A stretch of DNA of 64,000 bases from JAKIWV01 sp963773945. GTDB taxonomy: Archaea; Thermoplasmatota; Thermoplasmata; Lutacidiplasmatales; UBA184. Shown here one piece after another: positions 42,280 to 50,972 of this stretch (positions are counted from its first letter, which is position 1; the number at the start of each line of letters is the position of its first letter). The stretch is from contig CAVZDD010000005.1 in assembly GCA_963773945.1 (NCBI GenBank), positions 1 through 64,000 on the forward strand, given 5' to 3'. The notes below the pieces were generated by a model. That model was given only the letters and a program-made list of their open reading frames with translations, ran no database searches and was not told the origin of the DNA. Made by a program: the position numbers and the translations under genes.

Positions 42280-43922
42280 CAGTTCGTCGCTCCTTCCGGC
42301 CGGACCTTTTCCATGACGGTCTTCGGGTCCTTGTAGTAGTCCGTGACCATCTTCCAGAGCGCGCGGTAGTCGTCCATCTTCTGCTGGACGAGGTACTGGA
42401 CCACTTGGACGCGGCGCTGGAACTCCGCCTCCATCTCCTCGTGCGTGTAGTTCTTGAGTTCCATGATTTTGTCGAACAGGAACGAATGGCCCTTGAACAC
42501 GAACTTGTCCGTGGCGGGGTCCCACTCGTAGACAGTGTTGGTGATCAACTCGTTTGTCTCCGGTTCGAATCCGACGATCTCGAGTACCTGCTTGAGACGG
42601 CGCACGACGCCCTTTTCGGTACGGGCCTGGATCTGGATGACGACGTTGTTGAGCGCCGACAGCAGGATCCGGGGCGTGTTGATCGGGGGATTCTCGAGCC
42701 GGTTGACCATCGATTTCACGCTGTCGGCGTGCATCGTCGAATAGGTCGTGTGGCCCGTGGCCATCGCTTGGAACATCGTGTAAGTTTCCTTTCCGCGGAC
42801 CTCGCCCACGATGATGTAGTTCGGCCGCTGCCGCAACGCCGCCCGCACCAGGTCGAACATGTCGACCTCGCCCGCGGCCTTCCCGTCCGGCCCCCGATCC
42901 CCCGTCCCGCTGCGTGTGGCGCCCGGGATCCAGTTCTCATGGGGCAGGTTGACCTCCCGCGTGTCCTCGATCGAGACGATCTTCGCCGTGGGGGGGATGA
43001 ACAAGGCGATGGCGTTGAGCGTGCTCGTCTTGCCGGCGGCGGGGCCGCCGCAGATCATCATCGATTCACCCTGTTCGGCGGCCAGCCAGAAGTAGGCCAC
43101 CATCTCCTCGTTGGCGCTGCCGGCCACGACGAGGTCCACGGGGGTCCAGGGGCGCTCCTTGAATCGCCGGATCGTGAACGTACCGCCGCGCGTGGTGACC
43201 TCGTGGGCGTAGCTTGCCTGCACCCGGTGGCCCTCCGGAGTGGTGCCGTCCAGGATCGGGCTCGAGACGGAGACCGACTTGGCGCACCGCTGCCCCAGTT
43301 GCACGATGAACGAATTCAGCTGGTCCTCGTCCGGGAACATGATGTTGGTCTTGACGGACTCGAACTTGCCGTGGAACACGAAGAGCGGGACTTCGACGCC
43401 GTCGCACGAAATGTCCTCGATGTTGGGGTCGAGGATCAGGGTATCGACGGGCCCGTACCCGACGAAGTCGCGTTGGATGTAGTAGACGAGCCGCTCCGTG
43501 GACAGCGGGCTCAGCTGGATGCCCCGGGTCTTGAGGAATTCCTCGACGACCCCGCGGAGATAGGCCCTCTTGTCGCCGGAGGTAAGGGTGGCAACTTCGG
43601 CCCCAATCACCTTTCCCATCGTGTCTTTGAGGTGGTCGAGCAGCTCGCGCTCGTGGGTCGAGAGCTGGGGTTCAATGGCCTCGTAGATGTACTCCTTCGT
43701 GCGGTCGTTGTAGGTGATCCGAGAATACGAGTACGGGGGATTGACGGGGCGGATCTCGATGACCTTCGCCCCCTCTTCAGAGAGGGCGGGCATGGCGGTG
43801 ATGAACGTCCCGGGCAGATCCACTTCCGGCAGTCCGGACTCTCCGGTCTCGGGGGACGCCGCCGGCTTGCCTTCCTGCGCGCTGCGGGGAATCTTCACCC
43901 GGTAGGACGCGAGGCTCGCCAC
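42279..43922 (-). CDS. Type II/IV secretion-pilus ATPase (first copy of operon)
   Basis: 547 residues. The ATPase domain has MICGGPAAGKTSTLNA (Walker A), IEDTREVNLPHENWIP, YIIVGEVRGKETY (Walker B) and AMATGHTTYSTMHAD (His box). The N-terminal domain (to about 220) ends in the YVGYGPVDTLILDPNIEDI region common to archaeal pilus ATPases. The ATG lies one base after the stop of the pilin-like gene. Predicted to assemble the filament together with the two platform proteins encoded downstream. Confidence 0.92.
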   Translation of the reverse strand: MASLASYRVKIPRSAQEGKPAASPETGESGLPEVDLPGTFITAMPALSEEGAKVIEIRPVNPPYSYSRITYNDRTKEYIYEAIEPQLSTHERELLDHLKDTMGKVIGAEVATLTSGDKRAYLRGVVEEFLKTRGIQLSPLSTERLVYYIQRDFVGYGPVDTLILDPNIEDISCDGVEVPLFVFHGKFESVKTNIMFPDEDQLNSFIVQLGQRCAKSVSVSSPILDGTTPEGHRVQASYAHEVTTRGGTFTIRRFKERPWTPVDLVVAGSANEEMVAYFWLAAEQGESMMICGGPAAGKTSTLNAIALFIPPTAKIVSIEDTREVNLPHENWIPGATRSGTGDRGPDGKAAGEVDMFDLVRAALRQRPNYIIVGEVRGKETYTMFQAMATGHTTYSTMHADSVKSMVNRLENPPINTPRILLSALNNVVIQIQARTEKGVVRRLKQVLEIVGFEPETNELITNTVYEWDPATDKFVFKGHSFLFDKIMELKNYTHEEMEAEFQRRVQVVQYLVQQKMDDYRALWKMVTDYYKDPKTVMEKVRPEGATN

Positions 43923-43923
43923 G

Positions 43924-44907
43924 TTACACCACTCCGATGCCGGCGGAGAACTGGAAGTTGGCCAGGATAAGGGTCACTTGTGCGAGGTTGGTGAGGAGGA
44001 CGTTGACGGTCTTCGCCAGTCCGCTCGTCGCGACGCAGCCCGAGGTGTCAAGGGAAGTGATCGTCATCTGGCTGGCCGTGACGTTCGACAGGGCCCGAGT
44101 CTGTTGGAAGAAGGTGGTCCAGGCGCAGGGATAGTGGGTCGTGATGTTCAGGAACAGCGACGCCACATTCACCGTGTTGTTGTTCTTGAGGGTCTGGGTG
44201 TCCCCGAGGAGTTCCGAGTACGTCTCGATCGTTCCGGGGGAGGTCAGCCGCGTGGCGTTCCCGTACATCTGCATGAGCATCATCGTGAGGCTCACCGAGG
44301 ACCCCGACTTTTCGAGGCCGAAGATCGGGGGGAACGCGATCAGCTGGTTCGTGTCGCCTTCCGATTGGATGATCGCCCCGTCTTCCAGCTCGAAGATTTC
44401 GGGGGTGAAGTAGCGGTTCGGGAGCGTGAAGAGGACGGTCCCGAGGCTGCCTCCGAAGGTCTGCTTATACGGGGTGTTCGCCGTGAGGAAGTTCGGGATC
44501 GAGAGGCTGACCGAGGCGCCCGGGGATCGCGGCAAGAACGCCAGGGTCGCGGTCGTGGGGACGGAGAGCAGCGGTACCGAGTCCGAACTCATGGTGAAGG
44601 GGGTGGAGAGGATCGGAGGATTCCCCGTCTCGGCTTGCAGTTGCATGTTCGACTGGAGTTCGGCCAGCGAGGTTGCGATGCCGCCCGTGAAGTTCGCCTC
44701 GTTGTCGGACATCCAGAGGGGGAGGTAGAACGTGAGGAACGTTCCGAATAACGATAGGAACACGAGCAGAGAGAGCAGTGTCCCGACGACGGCCACGAGC
44801 CCGCGACGGTTCTTCCGGAACCGTCGATAGCGAGCACGTTGCCCACGTTGACGAACGGAAACCCCCACTGGCCCTGGACCTGCCCCGGCCCGACCGGCCC
44901 TGGGCAA
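43924..44907 (-). CDS. Pilin-like membrane protein with class III-type signal
   Basis: 327 residues from a TTG. A TATA box at 44931-44938 is centred 27 nt upstream, which fits a leaderless transcript and sets this start. Residues 30-60 contain KNRRG followed by LVAVVGTLLSLLVFLSLFGT, the basic-Gly then hydrophobic layout cut by archaeal prepilin peptidase. The remaining 260 residues are Ser/Thr/Asn-rich with predicted beta strands and two cysteines, suitable for an extracellular domain. First gene of the pilus operon. It may be the pilin, a minor pilin or an anchoring subunit. Confidence 0.72.
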   Translation of the reverse strand: MPRAGRAGAGPGPVGVSVRQRGQRARYRRFRKNRRGLVAVVGTLLSLLVFLSLFGTFLTFYLPLWMSDNEANFTGGIATSLAELQSNMQLQAETGNPPILSTPFTMSSDSVPLLSVPTTATLAFLPRSPGASVSLSIPNFLTANTPYKQTFGGSLGTVLFTLPNRYFTPEIFELEDGAIIQSEGDTNQLIAFPPIFGLEKSGSSVSLTMMLMQMYGNATRLTSPGTIETYSELLGDTQTLKNNNTVNVASLFLNITTHYPCAWTTFFQQTRALSNVTASQMTITSLDTSGCVATSGLAKTVNVLLTNLAQVTLILANFQFSAGIGVV

Positions 44908-44930
44908 GCAGAATTTACCCTTGTTCCTGT

Positions 44931-44938
44931 ATAAATAC
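44931..44938 (-). promoter_or_regulatory. TATA box of the pilus operon
   Basis: ATAAATAC on the plus strand gives TATTTATA on the coding strand, centred 27 nt upstream of the TTG at 44907. The plus-strand ACT gene at 45000 could also use this box with a 40-nt leader. Confidence 0.5.
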
Positions 44939-44999
44939 GCGCGGCCTCGGCGCGCGTCGGTACGTCCCCTTCCGGGGCTAGCCTTTAGCCCCGGGTTCC

Positions 45000-45512
45000 A
45001 TGGGGCGCACCGAGAGGCTCGGAGTGCCGATTCAAGAACTCTCCCTCCGGCTCCCGAACCGGCCTGGGCAGTTGGCGGGGGTCTTACGCCGACTCGCCCA
45101 GGAACGGATCAACATTGCCGCGGTGTCGGTCGATTCCACGCGCGCCCAAGGACGCGTTCGGCTGGTCGTCAGCAATCCCCTTCGGGCAATGGAAGTGCTC
45201 CGGGACGCCGAATTCTCTGTCGAGACCCGAGAGCTCCTCACCATCGCCCTCGAGGATCGACCGGGGACCCTCCTGCAGGCGCTGGACGTCCTGGCGAAAG
45301 GACGCATCAACATCCTAAGCATCACCCTGCTCGTCACCCGCGAACGTGCCCGGGTCCTGGTGGCGCTGGCGATCAACAACCCATCCAAGGCGAGACGCCT
45401 CCTCACGGACGGAGGCTACTTGTCCCACGAGGCCGTCCGGCGGCTCACAAACGCCGACCTCTTGGGAGTCAGCCCGACGATCTCTTCGGAATCGGTCGGT
45501 ATGCTGCTCTAA
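45000..45512 (+). CDS. Tandem ACT-domain protein
   Basis: 170 residues with two ACT domains. The first is LSLRLPNRPGQLAGVLRRLA (14-33) through about 80; the second is LLTIALEDRPGTLLQALDVL through about 150. ACT domains bind amino acids and regulate metabolic enzymes or transcription. There is no catalytic or DNA-binding domain, so it is a stand-alone sensor. The N-terminal PNRPGQL and DRPGTLL turns are the ligand-site loops. It stands alone between the pilus operon promoter and a tRNA-Gly. Confidence 0.85.
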   Translation: MGRTERLGVPIQELSLRLPNRPGQLAGVLRRLAQERINIAAVSVDSTRAQGRVRLVVSNPLRAMEVLRDAEFSVETRELLTIALEDRPGTLLQALDVLAKGRINILSITLLVTRERARVLVALAINNPSKARRLLTDGGYLSHEAVRRLTNADLLGVSPTISSESVGMLL

Positions 45513-45574
45513 CCGCCGCGACCGCGGTCGGCGCGGAAAAGGTCATAGGTACCCACCCGTCAGCGGCCGATAAC

Positions 45575-45646
45575 GCGGTTGTGGTCTAGTGGTTAGGACG
45601 ATAGCTTCCCAAGCTATCTACCCGGGTTCAAATCCCGGCAACCGCA
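45575..45646 (+). tRNA. tRNA-Gly (CCC)
   Basis: Acceptor GCGGTTG pairs with CAACCGC (discriminator A). Anticodon stem ATAGC/GCTAT encloses the loop TTCCCAA, anticodon CCC. The T arm is CCGGG-TTCAAAT-CCCGG. No intron. Confidence 0.95.
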
Positions 45647-45689
45647 TTCCCGACGGACCGGGTCTACTCGGTATTCACGGGCACAAGCG

Positions 45690-46475
45690 ATGCAGGATCG
45701 AGGAACGGTCGACGGGTTCGGCGCCTGGTACGACGAGAAACAAGGGGATACCGGGGACCTCTGGCACCGGACCCTGATCGACCCCGGGCTGTTCGCCCGG
45801 ATCGGGCCGGTTCGTCCGGAGACACGGGTCCTGGACCTCGGATGTGGGAACGGGTACATCTCCCGGCGATTGGCGCGGGCGGGCGCCCACGTCGTGGGGG
45901 TCGACCAGTCGGCCGATCTCATCCAGAGGGCGAGGGCACGCGAGGCGAAGGACCCGTTGGAAGTGGTGTATCACGAGGCCGATGCCGCGCACCTGGCTAT
46001 GCTCACGGACCAAAGCTTCGACCTTGGAGTGGCGAACATGTCCCTCATCGATTTCGAAAACGCCTCCGGCGCGATTCGGGAGATGGGACGTGTGCTGGTC
46101 CGCGGAGGCCGTTTTGTGTTCTCGGTGAGCCACCCGTGCTTTGACGTCGATACCCGGTCGGATTACCTTGTGGACGTTTCTACGGCTCCGCCGACCGTGT
46201 TCCGGAAGGTCGCCGGATACCGCGAGCCCCACTCCGACACGTACGCCTGGGCGCTCCCGGACGGCCACACGGTCCGGACGATCGGATACCATCGGCCCTT
46301 GTCCTGGTACGTGAAGGAACTTCGGTCGGCAGGCTTCGTCATCGTCGATGCAGACGAACCCTCCCCGCTGCCGGGGTTCGGTAGCGCTCGCTACCAGCGG
46401 GAATGGGTCGAACAAATCCCCCTGCACCTGGTCATCGAGGCCCGACGCGAGACCCCCCCGGGAGAGGGGGGGTGA
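45690..46475 (+). CDS. Class I SAM-dependent methyltransferase
   Basis: 261 residues. Motif I is VLDLGCGNGYISRRLARAGA, followed by VVGVDQSADLI (motif II) and FDLGVANMSLIDF (motif IV). GRFVFSVSHPCFD is the post-motif strand seen in small-molecule methyltransferases. Substrate unknown. The following GNAT gene starts at a GTGA overlap, so the two are co-translated. Confidence 0.87.
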   Translation: MQDRGTVDGFGAWYDEKQGDTGDLWHRTLIDPGLFARIGPVRPETRVLDLGCGNGYISRRLARAGAHVVGVDQSADLIQRARAREAKDPLEVVYHEADAAHLAMLTDQSFDLGVANMSLIDFENASGAIREMGRVLVRGGRFVFSVSHPCFDVDTRSDYLVDVSTAPPTVFRKVAGYREPHSDTYAWALPDGHTVRTIGYHRPLSWYVKELRSAGFVIVDADEPSPLPGFGSARYQREWVEQIPLHLVIEARRETPPGEGG

Positions 46476-46999
46476 TCTCCCGTCGCCGGCCTCTTGCGAT
46501 TCGCGTGGTGCGGATGCGTCCGGCGGGCACTACCCGGCTGGCCAAGGTCGCGGAACCGTTGTTGGACGCCCCGGCCGATCTCGGTGCGCTCCGACGCTAC
46601 CTGACGGACCGGCGCAATATCTTCCTGCTCGCCTCCGTCGGATCGAGGACGGTGGGCTTTCTTCGAGGGACGTCGTTGGGCCAAGTGCACACCCGGCGCC
46701 CCCAGATGTTCCTGTACGAAGTGGCGGTGGCGCCCGCGTGTCGCCGTCGGGGCGTGGGACGGGCGCTCGTTGAGCATCTGTTGGCCTACTGCCGAGCCCG
46801 TCGATTCGACGAGGTCTTCGTCTTCACCGATCCGGGGAATCGTCCGGCCGTCGCCCTTTACCGGGGTACAGGGGCGATCACGGAAACTCCCCGGGACCGG
46901 ATGTTCGTGTATCCCCTTCGAAAGCGAGCGGGCGGGGGCCGCGCTCCCGCTGGACGCCGGAGGGGTCAGCCCTTGCCGCAACGTCGCAGCAACCGCTGA
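46472..46999 (+). CDS. GNAT-family N-acetyltransferase
   Basis: 175 residues from GTG at 46472, overlapping the methyltransferase stop; an ATG at 46514 is the alternative. YEVAVAPACRRRGVGRALVEHLL is the acetyl-CoA pyrophosphate-binding segment (motif A), and VFTDPGNRPAVALYRGTGA is motif B, close to aminoglycoside 3-N-acetyltransferase-like GNATs. The last 34 nt overlap the 3' end of the PHP gene on the other strand. Substrate unknown. Confidence 0.83.
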   Translation: MISRRRPLAIRVVRMRPAGTTRLAKVAEPLLDAPADLGALRRYLTDRRNIFLLASVGSRTVGFLRGTSLGQVHTRRPQMFLYEVAVAPACRRRGVGRALVEHLLAYCRARRFDEVFVFTDPGNRPAVALYRGTGAITETPRDRMFVYPLRKRAGGGRAPAGRRRGQPLPQRRSNR

Positions 47000-47658
47000 G
47001 GGGTCTCGCGGAGAACGCGAGCCACGGCCGACTCCGGCACTCCGGCGCCGCGGGCCACCTGGCGAGCCAGATGCGTCGAGAGGAGCTGGTCAGTGGCATG
47101 CGCATCCGAGTCCACGACGAGGTCGTTGCCGACTTCCAAGGCGGTCCGCGCGACGTGCCCGTTCGTCACCATGTGGAAGGTGCGAGCGGACAGCTCCAAT
47201 ATGACTTCGTGAGCCTTGGCCAGCTCCGCCTCCTCCATCGTGAGGAATCCCGGATGCGCCAGGATATCGACGTCGTTGAGTTCCACCGCCGCCCGGTTGG
47301 TTCCCATCGGGACGTACTCTGCTTGCGTCTCACCGTGGACGATCACGATCTCCGCTCCGGCCTTGCGGGCCGCGCGGACGACTTCTGGGATCTTTCTCGG
47401 AGGCACCGTCGTCACCTCCACTCCAACTAGCGTGATCAGTTCCTCTCCCTCCCAGGCTGTCGCCTCGCGGCGTAATCGGTCGAGCAGCGGCTGGGGATCG
47501 TCTAGCGCCACGTGATCGGTGACGGCAAGGGCCTTGTGACCGATCCGGTCGGCTTCCGTCCACATGTCAGTGGCGGACGCTCGGCCATCCGTGAGGAACG
47601 TATGGGAATGGAAGTCGAAACGGTCCCTAGGGACCTCGGTCGTCGGAATCCGCGGCAT
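46966..47658 (-). CDS. PHP-domain phosphoesterase
   Basis: 230 residues. FDFHSHTFLTDGRA gives the first His-x-His metal site. AVTDHVALDD, VGVEVTT, VIVHGE, DILAHPGFL and VVDSDAHATDQL follow in the order of PHP domains (histidinol-phosphatase/PolX-like). All expected metal ligands appear present, so it should be an active hydrolase of phosphate esters. It lies downstream of the intron-containing tRNA-Tyr on the same strand. Exact substrate unknown. Confidence 0.85.
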   Translation of the reverse strand: MPRIPTTEVPRDRFDFHSHTFLTDGRASATDMWTEADRIGHKALAVTDHVALDDPQPLLDRLRREATAWEGEELITLVGVEVTTVPPRKIPEVVRAARKAGAEIVIVHGETQAEYVPMGTNRAAVELNDVDILAHPGFLTMEEAELAKAHEVILELSARTFHMVTNGHVARTALEVGNDLVVDSDAHATDQLLSTHLARQVARGAGVPESAVARVLRETPQRLLRRCGKG

Positions 47659-47729
47659 TGGGGCCGGGGCAGGTCGCGGCAGATACGAGCTTTGCCCATC
47701 GTGTGGCGCGGGGGAACACCCCGAGTAAG

Positions 47730-47835
47730 TCCCGGCTGCCTGACTCGAACAGGCGACCTGAGGATGTCCATGGGGGCCGCCGGTGACCGGCGGTCTCGAC
47801 TACAGTCCCCCGCTCTACCACTGAGCTAAGCCGGG
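47730..47835 (-). tRNA. tRNA-Tyr (GTA), with an intron of about 34 nt
   Basis: Acceptor CCCGGCT pairs with AGCCGGG (discriminator A); C1-G72 is typical of archaeal tRNA-Tyr. Anticodon stem GGGGA/TCCTC, loop CTGTAG-intron-A, so the intron follows position 37. The intron includes the hairpin CCGCCGG-TCA-CCGGCGG. T arm GCCTG-TTCGAGT-CAGGC. Confidence 0.93.
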
Positions 47836-47878
47836 TTGGAACCGAGGACCCGCCCTCGGGGTATAAAGGTCGCGCTGG

Positions 47879-48508
47879 TCATCGCAACGCGGCTCGCACT
47901 CGGGCGTCGACTTCCTCGACGGTGCCGCCGGCGGCGACCGTTCGCAGCAGGCCCTGGGTCCGGTACAGGTCGAGGAGCGGGATCGTGACCTCCCGGTAGA
48001 CGGCGAGCCGGGTGCGCACCGCCTCCTCCGAGTCGTCGGCGCGCTGGATGAGCGGAGTTCCGTCGCGGTCGCACCGGCCCGGAGTGCGCGGAGGTTGAGT
48101 GACCAGATTGTAGACGGTACCACAGGTGGGGCAGCTCCGTCGTTGGGAAAGCCGCTCGACTAGCACGGATTCCGGAATCTCGAAGTAGAGAACCAGGTCG
48201 ACCGGAGTAATCTCCGCCAAGCTCTGCGCCTGGGCCACATTACGGGGGTACCCGTCGAGAATGAAGCCGCGCTTCGTATCGGGGGTCGCGAGCCGCTCCC
48301 GGAGGATCCCCAACACTAGTGCATCGGGGACGAGGAGTCCCTGCCGCATGTAGCCGTCGGCGTCGCGGCCCAGCGTGGTGCCTTGGGCGGCGGCCGCCCG
48401 CAACATGTCGCCGGTGGAAAGGTGCACGATGCTGAGGTCCGTCGCAAGTCGTTTCGCCTGCGTGCCCTTCCCCGCGCCGGGCGGTCCGAGGAGCACGATG
48501 CGATGCAT
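47879..48508 (-). CDS. adk: Adenylate kinase
   Basis: 209 residues. P-loop GPPGAGKGTQ, STGDMLRAA and the DGYPRN motif define the bacterial-type long-form adenylate kinase (ATP + AMP to 2 ADP). The LID contains CPTCGTVYN and a later CDRDG, the zinc-binding variety of the lid (three Cys plus an Asp). The C-terminal arginine-rich helix is RTRLAVYREVTIPLLD. It is encoded directly downstream of UMP kinase on the same strand, a nucleotide-kinase pair. Confidence 0.95.
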   Translation of the reverse strand: MHRIVLLGPPGAGKGTQAKRLATDLSIVHLSTGDMLRAAAAQGTTLGRDADGYMRQGLLVPDALVLGILRERLATPDTKRGFILDGYPRNVAQAQSLAEITPVDLVLYFEIPESVLVERLSQRRSCPTCGTVYNLVTQPPRTPGRCDRDGTPLIQRADDSEEAVRTRLAVYREVTIPLLDLYRTQGLLRTVAAGGTVEEVDARVRAALR

Positions 48509-48555
48509 CGGCGGCCGGGACGGGGGCGACCGTATAGCGTTGGCCGGGGCCAGGG

Positions 48556-49263
48556 TTATCGAATCTCGGTGCCGACGAAATCCTCTCCCCGGAGCGCCTG
48601 CTCCAGGTTGTCAAGGTCACGACCCTGGACGATACGTAACGGGATTTTGGCCCGGGCGAGCGACTCGAGTCCGAGTCGGTCGAAGACGAACTGCTGTCCG
48701 GCGGCAGCCGTAACGGACGCGTCGATCATCTTCCGGAAGCCGACGTAATCCAGACGGTCGATGCGCCGTGCCGACGGGTCTTTTCGGGGATCCCGTTCGA
48801 ACAACCCCGGAACCCGCGTGGCATTTACGAGTCGTTGCGCGCGCAGTCGTTCGGCGAGCAGGCCGGCGACGCCATCCGTGGTGTGACCCGGCTCAGTGCC
48901 GCCCAGGACGACGATCCTCGAGCGGTGCGCCTCCCGGACCGCCTCGGCGAGTGAGGTCGGAGGGTGCGGAGGGCAGGGCGGTCCGATGACGGCCGCGAGG
49001 AGCCGGGCGTTGACTCGGCTCACGTCGATCCCGAGTTCGTCCAGTTCGGTCTCGGTCAGGCCCAGCGACCGCCCCAGCCGGATGTAATCCCGGGCCACGC
49101 GACCACCTCCGGCGGTGACAATGAGCGGGAAGTCGGCGGCCACGTTGCGCAGCAGCGTGGCGAGGTCGGGAAGGAACCGCTCATCCTCGTCGCCCGTTAC
49201 GAGGACCGATCCGCCCATCGAGAGCACGACGGGGGCGACTGTAACTTCGGCGAGTTTGGCCAT
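48556..49263 (-). CDS. pyrH: Archaeal-type UMP kinase
   Basis: 235 residues of the amino-acid-kinase fold from the ATG at 49263; a TTG at 49290 is an alternative start. LSMGGSVL is the phosphate loop, LIVTAGGGRVARDYIRLGRSLG the nucleotide-binding region, and VNATRVPGLFERDPRKDPSA the ATP-side motif of archaeal PyrH. Phosphorylates UMP to UDP for pyrimidine synthesis. It is followed 47 nt later by adk. Its start is divergent from rpiA. Confidence 0.9.
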   Translation of the reverse strand: MAKLAEVTVAPVVLSMGGSVLVTGDEDERFLPDLATLLRNVAADFPLIVTAGGGRVARDYIRLGRSLGLTETELDELGIDVSRVNARLLAAVIGPPCPPHPPTSLAEAVREAHRSRIVVLGGTEPGHTTDGVAGLLAERLRAQRLVNATRVPGLFERDPRKDPSARRIDRLDYVGFRKMIDASVTAAAGQQFVFDRLGLESLARAKIPLRIVQGRDLDNLEQALRGEDFVGTEIR

Positions 49264-49367
49264 TGGCAAACGCAGGGGACGTTCGGTCAAGTGTCTTTGG
49301 ATGGCGTTCCGTGCCCGCGCAGGACTTATCTCTCCGGGTCCCCCCTCGCCGACGAAAGGTCACTGGC

Positions 49368-50075
49368 GTGGAGATCGAGGAAGAAAAGGCACTCGCGGCC
49401 CGGGCGGCTGCGAGTCACGTCCGGTCCGGCCAGCGAGTGGCCCTCGGGACGGGGTCGACCACTTCCTTCGCCATTCGAGCGCTTGCGGAAGATTTCCCCG
49501 GTGGGGACAAGCTATCGATCGTGGCGAGCTCGGTCGCTACCGAACGCCTCGCCACCGAGCTGGGCCTGACTGTGCGGGCACTCGAGCCGGGCGACCACTT
49601 TGACGTGATGATCGACGGCGCCGACGAGGTCGCGCCGACACTCTCCCTCACCAAGGGTGGGGGGGCGGCGTTCTTCCGCGAGAAATACCTCGCGCGGCTG
49701 AGCACGGAGCTGGTGATCGTCGTCGATCACACGAAGCTGGTGGAGCGTCTGGGCACCCGACACCCGATACCCATCGAGATCGTCCCCTTCGCCCGGGTCA
49801 AGTTGATCCACCAACTGTCCGAACGCGGGTTGTCCCCCCGACTCCGGGCCGACCGCACCAGCGGGACCGCTATCTTGACCGACAACGGGAACGAGGTCTT
49901 GGACCTTTTCCCCGAGCATGGGGTGGAGGATCCGGCCCACCTGGAACACGACCTCCGGGTGATGCCCGGCGTGATCGAGACAGGCCTCTTCGTGGGTCTG
50001 GCCCACCGCGTGTATGTCGGATTGCCCGATGGGACTGTCCAGGAAATCTTGCGCGCCAACTTGCCGCCGGCGTGA
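49368..50075 (+). CDS. rpiA: Ribose-5-phosphate isomerase A
   Basis: 235 residues from GTG at 49368; upstream codons are not conserved. GTGSTTSFAIRALAE is the phosphate-binding loop, MIDGADEVAP holds the catalytic Asp pair, TKGGGAAFFREK the ligand loop, and VVDHTKLVERLG the catalytic Lys region. Interconverts ribose 5-phosphate and ribulose 5-phosphate. The transketolase/transaldolase operon (56222 onward) carries other steps of this pathway in the same window. Confidence 0.94.
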   Translation: MEIEEEKALAARAAASHVRSGQRVALGTGSTTSFAIRALAEDFPGGDKLSIVASSVATERLATELGLTVRALEPGDHFDVMIDGADEVAPTLSLTKGGGAAFFREKYLARLSTELVIVVDHTKLVERLGTRHPIPIEIVPFARVKLIHQLSERGLSPRLRADRTSGTAILTDNGNEVLDLFPEHGVEDPAHLEHDLRVMPGVIETGLFVGLAHRVYVGLPDGTVQEILRANLPPA

Positions 50076-50163
50076 GGCGGTGGCCCACCGTCCCAGGTTC
50101 GCTTCTCTAGGTGATTGATTTATCCCGGGCCCGGATGCGCGCACCGGGACGGCGAAACGGTCG

Positions 50164-50946
50164 ATGGACGGGAAGTACATTCACACGCGCGTGAGCGACG
50201 GGGTCGGTTACATCGAGATTCAGAAGCCCAAGGCGAACACGTACGACCTCGACATGATGCGCGAGATCGACGAAGCGCTCGAGGAGATGCGCTTTAACCA
50301 TGATGCGCGGGTCATCGTCCTCGCCAGCCGCCTCGAGGGATTCTTCAGCGCCGGCGCGGACATCGAGATGCTCAAGCGGAGCACCCCGGAGTTCAAGGCC
50401 ATGTTCTGTCTCCACTGCCAGGAGACCCTCAACAAGTTCGCTTCCACGCCGAAGGTGGTTATCGCAGCGCTCAACGGCCACTGCGTCGGCGGCGGGCTCG
50501 AGATCGCCCTCGCCTGCGACCTTCGGATGATGGCCAAGGACGGGGGCAAGATCGGACTTCCGGAGGTTACGCTGGGCGTGCTGCCCGGTACCGGAGGAAC
50601 GCAGCGACTCCCGCGACTCGTCGGCACCTCCCGGGCGCTCGACATGATGATCACGGGCCGGCTGCTGACCGCGGACGAGGCGCTTCAGATCGGCCTCGTC
50701 AACCACCTGTTCCCCAAGGAGACCTTCGCCGCGGATGTGCATCAATACGCGAAGAACCTGGCCCAGGGACCCTCGCGCGCGGTCAGCCTGATCAAGCGGT
50801 CGGTGGTCGAGGGGATTGAGGAGCCACTGCTATCGGGATTGGCCCTCGAACGGGAACTCCAGAACCAGCTCTTTGTGACGGAGGACGCCAAGGAAGGCAT
50901 CTCCGCGTTCATCGAAAAGCGCAAGCCCAGCTTTAAAGGCCGCTGA
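50164..50946 (+). CDS. Enoyl-CoA hydratase/isomerase family protein
   Basis: 260 residues of the crotonase fold. GFFSAGADIEM is the oxyanion and CoA-binding segment. GHCVGGGLEIALACDLR carries one catalytic Glu and GLPEVTLGVLPGTGGTQRLPRLVG the other, so hydratase activity is likely. A GATTTATC box at 50117-50124 lies about 45 nt upstream. It is followed 26 nt later by a PaaA-like diiron gene, which suggests an acyl-CoA degradation context. Confidence 0.9.
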   Translation: MDGKYIHTRVSDGVGYIEIQKPKANTYDLDMMREIDEALEEMRFNHDARVIVLASRLEGFFSAGADIEMLKRSTPEFKAMFCLHCQETLNKFASTPKVVIAALNGHCVGGGLEIALACDLRMMAKDGGKIGLPEVTLGVLPGTGGTQRLPRLVGTSRALDMMITGRLLTADEALQIGLVNHLFPKETFAADVHQYAKNLAQGPSRAVSLIKRSVVEGIEEPLLSGLALERELQNQLFVTEDAKEGISAFIEKRKPSFKGR

Positions 50947-50972
50947 ATCGTACCAATTCCGAGTATCCCAGG

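Noticed and set aside
42243..43970. 575-codon plus-strand open frame antisense to the first pilus ATPase
   Set aside because: Same pattern: a GC-rich shadow of a strongly motif-supported minus-strand gene.
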